A stretch of DNA of 64,000 nucleotides from Undaria pinnatifida (taxonomy: Eukaryota > Sar > Phaeophyceae > Laminariales > Alariaceae), in NCBI GenBank assembly GCA_012845835.1, contig JABAKD010000002.1:4852001-4916000 (forward strand), written 5' to 3'. Both the position numbers and the translations under genes were made by a program. Within the stretch, counting starts at the first letter, position 1; the number at the start of each line of letters is the position of its first letter. Shown one piece after another: positions 63,819-64,000 of this stretch. The notes beneath the pieces are model-generated. The model made no database searches and was not told the origin of the DNA. It saw nothing but the letters and a program-made list of their open reading frames with translations.

Positions 63819-64000
63819 CGGCGCACGCGCAAACTCGGCACTGAAAACATGAAGACTCACTATTTAGGGTTAGACAAATGCCACGGTGGCCGCTAATATG
63901 TACTCGCCGGCTACCATGTACAGAATGGCTGAAAAAATGAAGACTTACTACTGACAATGCCGCGGGAAATAATTAGCACGAGACTGAAGCGTGTCCGCGG
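63819..64000. other. partial array unit and window end
   Basis: CGCAAACTCGGCACTGAAAA and ATGAAGACTCACTATTTAGG are remnants of a third unit. The window ends here. Confidence 0.5.

Overview
This window reads as nuclear DNA of a eukaryote with a repeat-rich, gene-poor genome. There is no rRNA, operon or prokaryotic gene layout. The signs of a eukaryote are non-LTR retrotransposon reverse transcriptase remnants, a hAT transposase fragment, tRNA-headed SINEs, MITE-like elements, long minisatellites, and a few isolated proteins full of low-complexity (Gln, Ala, Gly) sequence. My best guess is a brown alga or another stramenopile. That rests only on the general look of the repeats and proteins and is not proven by any one gene.

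Layout. 0-2.6 kb: GGGTC-rich repeat, a short coding-like remnant and decayed dispersed repeats. 4.0-4.3 kb: a MITE. 7.2-10.5 kb: an array of three 132-bp units, two foldback elements built from inverted fragments of a gene, GGGTC/ACCCG tracts, and a duplicated 225-bp unit. 10.9-11.25 kb: the 3' end of a non-LTR element (- strand). 12.0-13.5 kb: a long inverted repeat. 15.47-16.88 kb: an intronless gene for a 468-aa protein with an N-terminal Cys cluster and a C-terminal membrane anchor. Its N-terminus is the sequence inverted in the foldback elements, and its C-terminus is partly duplicated just downstream. 17.5-20.2 kb: a minisatellite of alternating A/B units. 21.8-22.6 kb: a second MITE and GGGT-rich tandem units. 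24.1-24.7 kb: a possible Gly-rich gene (-). 25.3-30.7 kb: a huge degenerate GTC array with a third MITE inside. 32.3-33.0 kb: an 11-bp minisatellite.

33-60 kb is a mosaic of dispersed families. These are SINE (3 copies), family B (4), family C (3), family H (2), and a composite family E (about 14 full or partial copies) whose conserved blocks are separated by very long G or C tracts. Two decayed LINE copies (40.1-42.3 and 47.4-48.6 kb), a hAT remnant (44.7-45.1 kb) and a possible Gln/Arg/Gly-rich gene (43.1-44.1 kb, -) lie among them. 61.4-62.2 kb: a well-supported 290-aa coiled-coil/poly-Gln gene. 63.0-63.8 kb: an ORF with a 28-aa tandem repeat and a 190-bp near-identical tandem repeat.

The supported host genes (15.5 and 61.4 kb, with weaker candidates at 24.1, 43.1 and 63.1 kb) show no operon-like relation. 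The most interesting relation is between the 15.5-kb gene and the two foldback elements 6-8 kb upstream, which hold its 5' coding module in inverted pairs. Family coordinates were set by eye and are usually good to about 10-30 bp.
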